From positions 4,030,001 to 4,094,000 of the forward strand of contig OY730169.1 of NCBI GenBank assembly GCA_963422465.1: a stretch of 64,000 nucleotides of DNA, given 5' to 3'. The stretch is from Lichina pygmaea (Eukaryota; Ascomycota; Lichinomycetes; Lichinales; Lichinaceae). Below, piece after piece: positions 35,545 through 47,423 of the stretch. The notes under the pieces were generated by a model. That model did no database searches. It saw only the letters and a program-made list of their open reading frames with translations, and was not told the origin of the DNA. The stretch's first letter is position 1. Every line of letters starts with the position of its first letter. The position numbers were made by a program, and so were the translations under genes.

Positions 35545-37240
35545 ATGGTTGAGCGGGGCATTTCGACGTTTCTCAGTCCAGGTCCTCTCTCTGGTATTCA
35601 CGACGTGGCCGTACTACATCTCCGCAGAGACCAGCTATTGCCGGTGAGATTGACCGGACAAAATGACGACAACAATGGCTACTTTGAAGGTCAGGTCGTC
35701 AATACCCGGTTTGGATCCTTTCCACACAGCACGCTGGTGGGACTTCCCTGGGGCAGTCAAGTCCGCGCCTCTGTCGTGGATACCGGATCCAGAGGCCGCA
35801 GGGGCTTGAAGGGAACGCAACCCGCAACGAAGAAGCGGAAAAGAGAAGCCACAACACAGAAAGTACACGATTCTGCAGGCGACGAGAATGACGACAGTGC
35901 ATCTGAACGACGAACCCCGATCGCAGCGTCATCAGGGTTCATTCATATCCTTCCACCGACTGCCGAGACTTGGACTGCTTCACTACCACACCGCACACAG
36001 GTAGTATACACCCCGGACTATAGCTACATCTTGCATCGGCTTCGAGTAAGACCAGGTGCTGTCCTGATTGAGGCCGGAGCAGGGAGCGGCTCTTTCACAC
36101 ATGCAGCCGTAAGGTCTATTTTCAACGGATACCCAGCCCGCCAGAGACCGGGCGCAGGCAATGGCTTGCAGAGCGGAAATGAAAATGGCAAGGTATTCAG
36201 CTATGAGTTCCATAGGCAACGGGCCGAAAAGTTGAAGACGGAGGTTCGAGAGCACAAGCTTGACGACATCGTGCATATCACACACAGAGACGTCTACAAG
36301 GACGGCTTCTTGATTCCCAAGGGCGGAGGCGATGGATTTGACAGCCCTAGCGCCGACGCCATATTCTTGGATCTTCCTGCCCCTTGGTCTGTTGTCTCCT
36401 GTCAGGTCGTGGCGCTTCTACGTCTAACAGGTTCATAGGCTTGCCCTTCGTCATTTAACGCGCAGGGAAACTGCAACAGCCGACCAGGATGAACTTCTTC
36501 AGTCTTCGCCGCCAGATGTGCAAAGCGAATCACCCACAGTAGCGCAGGAGGCTGATCCAACTCCTGCGCTGAAAGATGGCCCAGAAGCAGCTGACTTCAA
36601 CTCCCCTCTTAACCCTAACGCACCAGTTTACGTGTGTGCTTTCTCGCCGTGCATTGAGCAAGCTCAGCGGACAGTATCGACACTCCGAGAGATGGGATGG
36701 GTCGACATCGATGTGGTCACAGTAGCACACAAAAGGATCGAGGTTCGGAGGGAACGAGTCGGATACCAGGAGCGAGGAGTTCAGGCCGCCGCCAGCAGTG
36801 TGGAAGAAGCTGTCGATCGACTGAAACAAATTGAGGGTCGCTTCAGGTTGCTCCGCCAAGCTGCGGAGGCGGGTGACAGTACCGTTGAAACCGGAGCTCC
36901 CCCTCCATCATATGCCGCCGTGCAGCCGGACGAATCCGGCTTATCAGACGATCCTACGGCTAGGAAGATATACAAGGAAGGGCGTCTCGTGCATCGATCG
37001 GAGCCAGAGCTTAAGAGCCATACATCTTACCTTGTCTTTGCGTTGCTGCCACGCGAATGGACGGCGGAGGACGAACAACGGGCACAGATGATATGGCCAA
37101 GCAACTCAAGCCCTAAACAAACGCAGATCGATATCTCGAAAGCTGGCAGAAGGAAAGGGATAAACAACCGGGTGGCAGCTTCTGATCCTACGGAAACCGA
37201 TGATCTGGCTTCCGGTGTAGTACAGATCAAGCAACAATGA
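35545..37240 (+). CDS. TRM61: tRNA (adenine-58-N1)-methyltransferase catalytic subunit Trm61
   Basis: Two exons: 35545-36386 and 36439-37240 (547 aa). With Trm6 it forms the nuclear tetramer that makes m1A58 in tRNAs, needed for stability of initiator tRNA-Met. Visible: the N-terminal barrel region, HILPPTAETWTASLPHRTQVVYTPD split by the TPDYSYIL motif, SAM-binding VLIEAGAGSGSFTHA, EFHRQRAEKL, HRDVYKDGF, DAIFLDLPAPW with the catalytic-type Asp, then LALRHL and CAFSPCIEQ. The intron (52 nt, TCTAAC branch site) falls inside the Trp codon of PAPW. An insertion rich in Lys/Arg/Asp around residues 95-130 and a long C-terminal tail are lineage-specific. The gene looks intact. Confidence 0.93.
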
Positions 37241-38013
37241 AGAAGAAATTACCCGTCTGATGCCCCAACCACGTTGTCACAGAAGATATCTCAGGTGACA
37301 AGTCAAGCCGAAAGCGACATTGTTCCAGGATGGGGTTCCAGGTGATCATAGCCGCCGTACGGACTCGGACAACTGTTGCGGCCACAGGGCTGAGCCTGGC
37401 TTAGTCAGTAGTGTTAGTCAGCTGGATAGGGGGCCATATAGCCCTCGGGTCTGAGAGGGCATCAATGACAATCATCTTCTCCCCGCTCAGAGCAGGCCAT
37501 TGCCTTGTAGCTCCAGCAACAACGTACTGACTATTAGGTGACGCGGGTGAGTAAAAGATGTTGAGCATCTACGGAAGTACATACGTACTACCACCGTACG
37601 TATCGTACTCGTACTCTATTACATAAGTTCCTCTACAATCATTGGCCAATTATCGCTATCAAAAGCAGCTTAGTAACCTTCTTCAACCTTGGCCCTAGCT
37701 TGCATCTAAACCAGCCGCTACGGAGTTAACTTGCCAAGATAACTACAGTACGAAGGTACCTTCGTACATAAGCGACGTCAGTGGCTACAACACGTCCCGC
37801 GCCTGCAGGGAGAATGACGGACAGAATCAAGGCCAGACCACCAAGGGCACGCTTGTGCTGTTGATTGGTGCAATCGAACACAGCACCCTTCACGGTCTCT
37901 TAGCAGCCATCTCAGTTTCGCATTGAGCTTGGAAAGCTGAGAGGAGCGAGCAGTCCTAAATACACCACGGTCTCGAGTTGGCATCAACGCGCGCTCGAGA
38001 AAGGCGATTGAGA
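37241..38013. other. intergenic, no gene seen
   Basis: About 770 nt with no recognisable gene. CCGTACGG occurs at about 37355 and several GTACGTAC/CGTACTCGTACTC words near 37580-37615. The short open frame on the minus strand at 37778-37987 has no family resemblance. Confidence 0.5.
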
Positions 38014-39755
38014 ATGCTTTTTCCCCCGCTTCATTCCATACTCGTCTTTCTCGGATTCATCACACAATGCGTAGCTGCTCCAACCGGTGCGGTGCTACCT
38101 CGATCTAGCAATAGTGATGGGTTGCCCGTCCCCGAGGCGCTGCGGAATATATTGGACAACACGCATCGCAGCACGCTTTATCGCTACCCAACGGATTTCA
38201 CCCGAGGCATCATTCCGGTAACTGAGTCCCCTTCTCGGAGTCATTCCATCCGATGGGTGGAGAGGCCAGCGCGTCGCAGGGCAATACGAAGAAGACGGAC
38301 ATGATCTCGAAACCAGTACTTGTCGGAGTCATCCCCGTTGAGAGAAGTGATGATTGAGCCTGCCGTGAATATGGAGTTGTGATTGAAAGGTATAACACGG
38401 TTAGCTGACCGCTGGGCCATGGCTCCGAGGGCGCAATAGAAGAAGATTCATTCGCATAATGACTACTGGAGAGACTTTCCATTCTATTCTGGTATGCTGC
38501 TCTTGTTACATTTCGTTCTAAATCCCATCCTCCTCGAGAGCTGGGAGCATCCCTTTTTCGCAGCGGCCCCCTGCCAGGTTCATACAAAACGGCTGTACAC
38601 ACGGACCCAACCAGGCCAATATGGAGCCAACTCGATGGAGCTTGGAGAGATGAAGCGTGAAGGCCCGCTGGCTGATGCTTGCTTCTGGTAATGACCAACC
38701 TAGCTTTGTCAGTTGGCGCCATCTCTATCGAAGCCGATGTCTGGCTTGTCAACGATACGCTATATGTCAGTCTTTTCATTTTTCCCCCCCCGCCTCGTTG
38801 GATCTATCAGTAGCTCATTGCCCTGCATCACGCCAATTTTCTCCCGTATCTTACAAGACGATCAATGTTGACGAATATCGCGCATGTTAGGTTGGCCATG
38901 ATCCATTAGCTCTGACCAGCGAGCGCACTCTGGACTCGCTATACACCTATCCTATTCTGGACACCTTAAGGCGTCGGAATTCACCGTCCAAAATTCTGCC
39001 TCTCCCATTGAAGGCGTGAGTCACATCAAACCAGCTGTCAAAGCGCCCGTGGACACCGCGTTCTCCATCAGCTAATAATCTGATCTGGCCTCTGGTCGTC
39101 GGTTCCCACATGAAGTGGAGTATTCGATGCCGACATGGAGCAAACTCTTTATTTGTTCGTTGACATCAAGACGAACGGGCAAGAGGCCTGGCCATTCATC
39201 CTCCAATCGCTGGAGCCGCTGTATGTTGTTTTATACTTGGCTGGTGAAATTCTCCAGCCAGCAGCTAACCTCGATGTTCGTATCAGCCGCCAGGAGCAAT
39301 ATCTTACAAGAGTTAATTCTCAAGGCAAGTTGGTTGAAGGTGCAATCACCGTCATTGGTACGGGTAACACCCCCTTGGAACTGGTACGATCCGAGACAGA
39401 GCGCGACGTCTTCTACGACGCGGCCCTGGAAGCCCTGAACTCTACCGCGTCGGACCTCAATAACACGATCTCGCCCGTCGCAAGCACGAGCTTCGAAGAC
39501 CAGATCGGGGAAGCCCGCCGTGTCGAAGTCGCCGAGGGAAGAGGTCCCCTGAGCCCGGCGCAACTAGAGACTTTACGGAGCCAAGTCAGAGTCGCGCACG
39601 ACCGGAGCATAAAGGTCCGGTATTGGGACCTACCCGGCTGGCCGATCCGGACGAGAAACGCCATCTGGAGACAGCTCTACGACGAAGGCGTGGACCTTAT
39701 CAACGCCGATGACATTGTGTCCGCCGCGGGCTTCGGCGAGTCCGGTCAGTGGTGA
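38014..39755 (+). CDS. AIM6: AIM6-like protein, PLC-like TIM-barrel, secretory signal
   Basis: Six exons: 38014-38217, 38440-38491, 38704-38765, 38891-39015, 39116-39220 and 39287-39755 (338 aa). The N-terminus has a signal peptide (hydrophobic SILVFLGFITQCVAA). After splicing, the conserved start of the PLC-like phosphodiesterase barrel appears: IHSHNDYWRDFPFYS, ALSVGAISIEADVWLVN, LYVGHDPLALT, LYLFVDIKTNGQEAW and VIGTGNTPL, then a helical C-terminus with GWPIRTRNAIW and GVDLINADD. The catalytic-type His-His and Glu-Asp positions of GDPD/PLC-like barrels (HSHND, EADVW) are kept. The substrate is unknown; the yeast name comes only from a mitochondrial-inheritance screen. Introns 1 and 2 are long (222 and 212 nt) compared with neighbours, so small extra exons could be missing. 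Confidence 0.78.
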
Positions 39756-39789
39756 AGCCCCGACATACCACTCTAGAGAAGAGCTCCAG

Positions 39790-39833
<44 letters not shown>
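39790..39833. repeat. (ATC)n microsatellite
   Basis: Fourteen to fifteen ATC units 35 nt after the AIM6-like stop codon, in the presumed 3' untranslated region. Confidence 0.9.
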
Positions 39834-39834
<1 letters not shown>

Positions 39835-40369
39835 CGAGTAATACAAAAACTTCCAGTAGCCAGGCACAGGGTTCTTGCATACGAAAGTTTGTAATCTTAT
39901 ATCACGGTACTGACCTCTGTTGGAGTTGGAGCAACGATCTCCTCCTCATGTACGAAGTACCCTTGTACAGCAGTGGTGAGAGGCCTGTACAGAGTACTTT
40001 GTACAGAGGTAGGTCAGCAGGGTGGGGGTGGTCGGTCGGGGGGCAGTCGGTCAGTCACAGCAAGTCGGCGGAGAGCATCAGTAGGATCGTGGTTGGTGGC
40101 GGCAGTCAGCAGGTTGAGTACTTGGTGTACAGTGCAAAGACAGGGCAAGTTGTACTGTAGGTACACAGCTTGTGGTGGCGCAGGTGGTGCAAGAGTCATG
40201 TGGGGTGTGGGGTATATCCCAGGGAAGGGGGGATACATAGGGAAGCTTTTGCATCACTGGAGAAGACTTGAGGAAGTGTCTGAAGAACATATCGAAAAGA
40301 TCTTGCTGCTATTTTCAGAGGTGAATATACTTGAATTCCAAATCGATGTGCTCCTCCCAGGTCTTGCTT

Positions 40370-40402
40370 CCCCCACCCCACCCCACCCCACCCCAGCCCC
40401 CC
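40370..40402 (-). repeat. (CCCCA)n tract, G-quadruplex-capable on the minus strand
   Basis: Five C-tracts of four to six separated by single A or AG on the plus strand. The minus strand, which is the sense strand of SYG1, would read as repeated GGGG with one-base spacers. Confidence 0.75.
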
Positions 40403-40516
40403 ATTCTCCACCAATGCAAACGCTGATGGGTTCTCATCTATTCTAACAATCCTTCTATCCCTTTTATTCTTTTTTTATACCCGCTCTTAGCTCCCCGCCG
40501 CGCCCTTCCTTTCCTT

Positions 40517-40544
40517 CCCACCCCCCACCCCCCACCCCCCACCC
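40517..40544 (-). repeat. G-quadruplex motif downstream of SYG1
   Basis: The plus strand has three C6 runs flanked by C3 runs, all separated by single A residues. On the SYG1 sense strand this gives five G-runs with one-base loops, 88 nt past the stop codon at 40632. This is a strong quadruplex consensus in RNA or DNA. The rest of 39834-40631 has no gene that I can support. Confidence 0.75.
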
Positions 40545-40631
40545 AACCACCCAACCACCCACAAAACCAACCAATTTTAAGATTCCTCTGCGTACAGTAG
40601 AACAGTAGATGCCGACGTCAAGACAACTCGA

Positions 40632-43600
40632 TTAGATTCTTCGTTGATCAGAGAGTGGAGCGCGAGGCGTGCCCGGCTGCGTCGTCTGTGTCTGTGTCTG
40701 AGCATGCGCGGGGACGAGATGCGGTGTCGAACGTTGCTGACTAGGTCCGATGGCGTCTGGCTCGACGGTGACACGGTCGTCGAAGCGGTCTGCCGCAGTT
40801 GGTGTTGCGCCGGTGCCAAAATCTCCCTCGGTCCTTGCATCTCTCCTCTCGTCCTCCTCCAGCTCCACCACTTCTTCGTCGTCGTCGTCGCTCGAGTCCT
40901 GGTCGACGAGGGCGTCGACGACACGACCGTCGCGATCGTCGACCTGCTCTCCCGCAAGCACATACTTCTGCCGGCGCTCAAAGTCTTGCGCGTGTGCCGA
41001 TGCCATTAGATTGCCGACTCGACTGATGCCGCGCAAGAGAGGACTCTCGTGCGGGCCGAAGCGCGATGCTGATGCCGACGCCGACTCACGCCGCCTCATG
41101 TGGCCGGAGCGGAACGAGTCCTGCGTCGTCGCTCGCTCGAGATCCACCCCTGCCGTCGGCGGAGTGCCTTGCGCGGTGGTGACGGTCGCTGTGGTCGCCG
41201 TGCCTGGTGTCATGGCCTGGTACGATGGTCGAGCGCTCCCGGGCGACTTGGCATGGGCAGAAGGCTTGCCGTCCCCTGCCCCAACGACTCCATCCTCGGT
41301 CGTGTCGGCAGCCATACTGACAGGCCCAGCAGGAGAAGCTAGATCGTATGGTAGAGGAACATCACGTGAAGCTCGGAATCGACCGACACTGAGGTTCCAG
41401 GTTAGCTTTCCTTAGGGGAGTCCCATCGCAAGGAAAAGCAAGAAGCCTTACTTTGTGCAATGTTCGTTCTATAATGAGGGAGTTAGCTTAGAAAGTGCCA
41501 GTCTGACTGGGCAGGGGCCTTCTCTCACCTCGACCCGAAACAATGTCCATATACCACGTCGCAGAACTTCTGAGAGGCTAACGACAAAACTCAGGAGCGC
41601 CGAGTGCTGGATGTCTTCCGTGAAGATGACATAGAAGATCCAGTTGAAGCGCAGGATGGGATCCACCAGCATCGCGACATAGTACATCCAGACCTGCTTG
41701 TATCCCAGACCATGTCTCAAGAAAGGATACTCGGCCCAGGGGTTCCCCAAACCTAGGATGCGTCATCAGCTATGGCTTTAGCAGGGGCCAAGAACGATTC
41801 GGCACGTACTCCAATCAAATGCGACATCCCAAACAGCTGCGACAAGAGTCAGTCGGCCGCCTTGAGGAATCAAGATTGTTCCACTTACAGCTGTATACGG
41901 CGTTGACGGTGGCCACGGTGATAAAGATAGCCCTCCACTCTGTCGTCATGTCAATCCTGTACGAACTGAGACACATCTGGTTGGCAATGGTCAACAGATA
42001 CTTGAAGCCGTTGGCCAGGTGCGGAAATCTGTTTCGAGTGTCGGCATAACGTCGCAAGCATTGAAACGCCCGCCACAAGGCGGGAACGGCCGTCAACACG
42101 CCCAGAGCGCGGGATCGAGACGAGTTGCATTCGACCGGCTGAAGCCAGTCACGGGCATACAGACAGGCGAACAGTGCGATGTTCTTCCTTCCGGGTCAGT
42201 CGATCAAGCCACGCCCTAGTCGGATCCGTGGTGCTTACACCCATGAAGTACGTCTGTGAACAATACATGTCGCCGAGAAAAAAGTCTCTGAACTCGACGG
42301 GAAACCAACCGGACCATAGCAGGCGCCACTGTGGTCGTGGTGGAGGGTCAGTCATCCGGCAGCGTTGCTTGCCTCGGACGAGACCCACCTGAGAATAGAG
42401 CCACCAGAGTCGGCTGCGGCGGTAGAGGGCGCGGCCCGGGAAGACGAAGACGAACGTGGTCAAGGCAACGAGAATGACGGGATACCAGATGAAAAGCTGT
42501 TCAGGCCCAGGGAGCGCAAAATTGAGCCAAAGACAGAGTCCTCCGAGGAAAAGGAACAGACATGGTAGCTGCGTTGCTCGGTCAGCAAAAGGGCACGATA
42601 TTCGCCCGAAAGATGGAAAAGTCAGCTCACCTCCGACAACTGCCTCCAGTCCAGATGATGCCGGGTGTCGAACTCGAAGATGAAGACATAGTTGATCTTG
42701 GCCTCCGTCCACAGGCGACAGGCGAGACAGAAGAGTAGAAAGAGGAGCAGCGCTAGGAAGTAGCCACCATAGAGCTAATCCTGAATCAGCAAATCGTCCC
42801 TTGAGAAGGATGCTTGTGTGTCGATGCCACCCGGGCTCACCTGAAGGAGGTAACCGGCGCGGAGGCTTATCAGCGGATCGCCTTCCAATACCAAATTGGT
42901 GCCGGCCACGAGGCCTTGGATGCCGAGGAGAGCGGCGCCGGCGAGGAGAAGGCCGTTGCGGAATGTGCTCCCGTGGTATTCCTCAGGCCTTCCGACCCTC
43001 GTGCGGAGCTTTCCAACGGCGACCTTGTGGTTGCCGTGTTCGATGTACGCGGCGTAGAGGTCCTCGACGGTGCGCATGTTGCTTTCGAGCACGGCGCTCT
43101 GCACGAACCAGGCCGTGTTGACCTTCTCGGCCACGTACCTCCCACCGGGAAGCTCCTGCACCAGCTTGTCGTGCTTCTTGTTCATTTTCCGAAAGGCGGT
43201 ACGGTTCAGCAAGGCGTACGACTTGAGCAGCTCCAGGCCGCGGTAGTATTCTGACAGCGCCGCTTTGAGCTTCCTCTTCGCCTGCCGATGCGAGATGGCG
43301 TCGCTGGATTTGCGCCGGACGAAATCCCTCCGCGCGTCGGTGCGGGCGTGCCGCTCGGGAGTGCGTCGCGGCGAGAGCGCCGCTGAGAAGGGCGGGTGTT
43401 CGTCCGCGTGGCTCGTGCTCCGGGACACCGAGCGAGCATCCGGCCACTGACGAGAGAGCACGCCACCCATCCAACGTCGAAACGACGAGTTGACGGGTGG
43501 AGCTGCCTTCGACAAGCTCTGCGGTCGCGGTTGAGCGTTTGCCCTCCGGGCCTGTCGAGCCAGCAGCGCTTCTCGAACTCTCCTCTCCCTCATCTCACGC

Positions 43601-44743
43601 AGCTGGTCCTTTAAGACCCGCAGGCGCTGGCTGGCTTCGTCCTCTTTCTCTTTGTAGAACCCATCGATCTTTTTCAACTCCTCATCCATCCACGCGAAGA
43701 ACTGAAAACGGCGCAGGTCAAACTCCCGATACGCGTCCAGCGGGGCGTCCTTGACCCCAGATGCGAAGCCCATCCTCTCCCTCGCAACGGAGTTGAGGTG
43801 GTTGGCCCGACGGGGGACGGACAGGGGCGACGACTCAACTGTGCTGGTCCGTCTGCGCCGACCCATGAAGAGCCCGCGACCCGGAGGCACCGAGGCAGCC
43901 GTGGTGCTCGGGGTCGGATGCATCCGACCCACCTCCGATCCGTCGTCCGACGCTTGCAGGGGCTCGACCACGGCCGGCGCGAAGGTGATCCGCGACATTC
44001 CGGGCACCATCGTCGTTTCGCTGCCGAGCGGTGACGGTCTCTGGTTGGAAGGGACGTCGCCGGGGTCCAGGGCGGGGTCGGGCAAGATCAGGGCCGGCGG
44101 AGGCAGCCCAGGGTCCGTCGTCGACGGCCGGGCCGAGGCGAAGCTGCCGTACGTCACGGGCCGAGGCCTGCTTGGGCTGAAGCTGTGATGTTCAGTGGTC
44201 TCATCGATACCCGAGAGCGAGCCGTCGGTGTGGTGGGACGCCATGGTCCTGCGCCGCCGATGGCCTTCACCGCGGCCGCGGTCGTCAAGCTCGGTATCCC
44301 GGCAGGAATCGAGCGTGGCGGTATCTCGGGACCTTCGTCGATCTACACTGAGCCGCTCGGCCGCGTTGAACCTGGGTCGATTTAAGAAGGAGTGAGGAGG
44401 AACGGTCTGGTAGGGAGAGGAGATCTCTCCATCTCCGAACAGGGACGTCTCCGTGAAGAGGGCCGAGCGTGGCTGCAGCGTCCTAGGAGTACCGCTGACG
44501 CCTCGCAGAGCTCGCGCCACGGCCTTCAGCTTCTTCTTGCCAGTCTGCGATTGATCGCCTCGTCAGCATCTCACTTGAGGAACGAGCAGCGCGCGGTGCT
44601 GGGCTCACTCACTCTGTAGTCGAAGTACTTGGCCCTCCATTCCGGCACCAGCCCTTCCTCCAATTCCCTGCAGGCCAAGCGTCAGCATCAGGTTCGCGAG
44701 TCGTCTCCTCGGTCGTATCGCGGACATACTTGGCAAACTTCAT
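40632..44743 (-). CDS. SYG1: SPX-EXS membrane protein, Syg1/Xpr1-type phosphate exporter
   Basis: Eleven exons: 44743-44730, 44667-44613, 44544-42841, 42774-42631, 42568-42389, 42328-42239, 42183-41889, 41836-41810, 41752-41529, 41468-41452 and 41388-40632 (1168 aa). The N-terminal SPX domain senses inositol pyrophosphates: MKFAKELEEGLVPEWRAKYFDYR, KKLKAV, then after a long Ser/Pro/Arg-rich insert FFAWMDEELKKIDGFYKEKE, LKAALSEYYRGLELLKSY and FRKMNKKHDKL. Several membrane helices and an EXS domain follow (NPWAEYPFLRHGLGYKQVWMYY split here as NPWAEYPFLR and GYKQVWMYY; FRVENEHCTNVGRFR). The tail of about 250 residues is acidic and low-complexity. Exons of 14, 27 and 17 nt are needed to keep conserved residues; the first coding exon is only ATG plus 11 nt. 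The two quadruplex-prone tracts follow the stop codon. Confidence 0.91.
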
Positions 44744-46672
44744 CTTCGGCCGACGGGAGCATCGCCGTTTAGACGGCCGCCCTCATCTCCACAGGAGAAC
44801 TAGGGCCACTACGTGTGGCCCGCACCCAAACGTAAACCGGCCAACCCAACGCAGCGCAAAAGCCAGGGTTGAGAAAGATGTCGAAGGTGGAGGTTCTGCA
44901 ACGCGTGAAGAGATGTCCTGCGTCGTGGCCTGCGTTCGCGAAGAGATTCTGCATGAACATGTCTTGTCAGGTGGCCATGCGCCGCCGGCATAGGCAGTTG
45001 CGACATGGCAAGCCAGTACTTTGTGTGTATTCTTCCAAGGTTACTCGGCTACAGCGTTAGTTGGCCTGTCCGGGATGCGATCGTCGTCAGACGGACCCAT
45101 TCACCTGCGCGCGCTGGCGCCGAGGACACGGCGTTGAGGATCACGAGCCGGACAGGGAGCCGACACCATCCCGGCACGTCCGGCAAGGGCTGCGGTTCCC
45201 TTGCGCGATTGAGGCCATACTGTCTTCCCCGCAGATGGACACCAGCAGCGGCTGTTGATACTCGCCTAGTTGCAAGTCCATCCCGACAGGGGTTCACGAT
45301 GGGCACGTTCCGTCAACCACTGGTCCAAATCGACGGAACTCAGATCTAGACCCTGCAAATGTCATCCAGCAAAACCTTGTAGGCTGCAATGCATGTCTCG
45401 CAAGCAAGAAGCGCCCATGAGGCTTCTTATCTCTTCCATCAAGTCTTCCTGCTGCTGGTGCTGCTGGTGCTGCTGCGGGAGAAGGGAACCGGAAGCGCTA
45501 GAACGGAGCAGAAGGCACCGTACGGGGGTATAGCAGTCGATATTACGGAAGTAGACATGCTGTTAGACATGCTCCGTACTTCACTCGGCGTGTCTACTGC
45601 CACCGGGTAAATGGATGCTGGTCACGGCGTCTCGTGTCAACGACCGTTTACTGGTAAAGCGGGGACACCTCGTCGTCCTCATTGCTTAGTAATCAAGCCA
45701 CAGCCGAGTCGACCTCTCGTGCCTCTTCTTCTGCCAAGCCTGCACATTCATTGCGCAATCAAAGGAGAGACACTGCCATCGCTAATACAGTAGTTGTCTC
45801 ATGAATATGAACTTGTCTTGGGTTTCTGTTGTAAAGATCTGTCGGCAAGGCTTACTGTATCTTCTTTGGTAGAGCTACCTTTGTACAGTTGCCGATCAGA
45901 CCTCTGCTTAGTCATCTGAATATAAAGAGATGAGAGTGAGTCAGCCTTGATGAAGAAGTGCCTTAACATTCATGATAGATCGTCTCGTAAGCTCTTAGTA
46001 ACCACGGGATGTACGAGTATCAGCTGCGAGTGTCACGAAATTGTCGAACGTCGGAGGCCACGAGCTCAGCCCCAGCGACCAAAATGATACTCCAAGGAGA
46101 ACCTCTGGAGGCAGCGTTGCCTGGTAGGGCTGCTAAGTGTCTTCGTAGCGAGACTTCCTATCGCAAGCCTATTCGCTAACAAGGGCTGTAGGGAACACAA
46201 GATGATCCTCGAAAGGACCAAGGAGGGGTAGGGCAGTGGGGGGCTACTACTCCCACAATCATCTTCTTGAACACCTGCATATTCTCATCCAATAACCACG
46301 CTCGATACAATTTGGCTGCTGAGTTGACACTACCGGTACGTATGTACCGTACAGCACACGCCAAGATCTATCTCTTCTACCGGTCAAGCTCGGTAGGTAG
46401 TTCTAACGCACTCGTTGGAGAGATGGACGGCAAAATGTTCTTTTTGTCTGATGGGGTTCAGCCTGAGCAGGTCTCGTGAGTCATGAGATGATGAGGAGAG
46501 AGAGAGAGAGACAGAAGATCAGGATCGAGGGCAGCACGGGACACCGGTAGGTCTGTCAGATATAGACGAGTGAGCAAGAAAGAGAGAAAGAAAGAGAACG
46601 AGAAAGAGAAACAGAGGCAAGAAGGAAGGAAAGAAAGAAAGGAGCCTGCCACAAGTGGTAAGCGCAAAGAAC
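44744..46672. other. 1.9-kb intergenic region, no gene supported
   Basis: Divergent upstream region of SYG1 and the esterase-like gene. Open frames near 44730-45060 and 45049-45349 lack family resemblance. There is a CTGCTGGTG repeat near 45449-45480, TACCGGTACGTATGTACCGTAC pattern near 46331 (palindromic words), and a long purine tract (GA/AAAG) from about 46490 to 46650 that is probably the promoter or 5' leader of the next gene. A GTAAGC at 46658 could be the donor of a leader intron. Confidence 0.45.
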
Positions 46673-47413
46673 ATGGCTCCACGACTTCCCACGCCATCAG
46701 ATTTCCCCGACCACATCAACGTCACTGTCGTGCCACCCTCGCGACCATCACCAGATGAGCCGCTCAACGTGGTGATCGTGCTACACGGACTCGGGGACAC
46801 GAACGTCCCGTTTACGGCGTTCGCGCGGCACATGGCGCTGCCGGAGACGACGTGCGTCTGCGTGCAGGCGCCGCATCCGTTGCCCCTCGATCTACAGGGA
46901 TACCACTGGGGCGACGATATCCTGTTCGACGACGGCACGGGAGCGTTGGACATGGATGCCGGTCTGACGAGAGCTACGAGCTTGCTACGCGACGGCATCA
47001 TCGGCAAGGGCCTCGTCGAGCGGTGCGGCTATCGTAGATCGGATCTGATTCTGTTCGGCTTTGGCCAGGGAGGCATGCTTGCTATGGCTCTCGTGGCATC
47101 CCTGCCGCAGGAGGAAGCCCTCGCGGGCGTCGTCTCTATAGGCGGACCCTTGCCATCCGTGACGACCCCTGCTGCCGATGGAAAGCGCAAGACGCCGGTC
47201 CTCATCCTCGGGGGATCTTCGGCGACGGCCGTTACGGCAGCGGCGACGAGAAAGGTTCGGGATACGTTCGAGCGAGTAGACGACGTGCGTTGGAGAAAGC
47301 CCGGTGACGGCATGCCAGGCAGCCGGGAAGAGATGCAACCCATCATGCGCTTCCTGTCCGAGCGTCTGCAGAGCAGACGAGGGGTGCCACGAGGCGCCGT
47401 CCAGGTCGGGTGA
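46673..47413 (+). CDS. phospholipase/carboxylesterase-fold protein, probable pseudoenzyme
   Basis: One exon, 246 aa. It resembles the acyl-protein thioesterase / carboxylesterase family (alpha/beta hydrolase, Abhydrolase_2): VVIVLHGLGDTNVPF carries the oxyanion region, then APHPLP, GYHWGDD, and the nucleophile elbow. There the usual G-F-S-Q-G reads G-F-G-Q-G, with Gly131 in place of the catalytic Ser (codon GGC at 47063-47065). The C-terminal region where the catalytic His is expected reads KPGDGMPGSREEMQPIMRF with no His. The reading frame is intact and the fold motifs are otherwise kept, so this looks like a preserved non-catalytic relative and not a decaying gene. It ends 10 nt from the end of the convergent membrane-protein gene. 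A true hydrolase using another nucleophile is not excluded. Confidence 0.82.
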   Translation: MAPRLPTPSDFPDHINVTVVPPSRPSPDEPLNVVIVLHGLGDTNVPFTAFARHMALPETTCVCVQAPHPLPLDLQGYHWGDDILFDDGTGALDMDAGLTRATSLLRDGIIGKGLVERCGYRRSDLILFGFGQGGMLAMALVASLPQEEALAGVVSIGGPLPSVTTPAADGKRKTPVLILGGSSATAVTAAATRKVRDTFERVDDVRWRKPGDGMPGSREEMQPIMRFLSERLQSRRGVPRGAVQVG

Positions 47414-47423
47414 GACTTGCACG

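Noticed and set aside
44730-45060. Possible small gene upstream of SYG1
   Set aside because: No signal peptide, domain or splice support; it overlaps the SYG1 start exon on the other strand.
46458-46697. Minus-strand frame rich in Ser, Leu and Phe
   Set aside because: It is the complement of the purine tract ahead of the esterase-like gene, and its composition explains the open frame.
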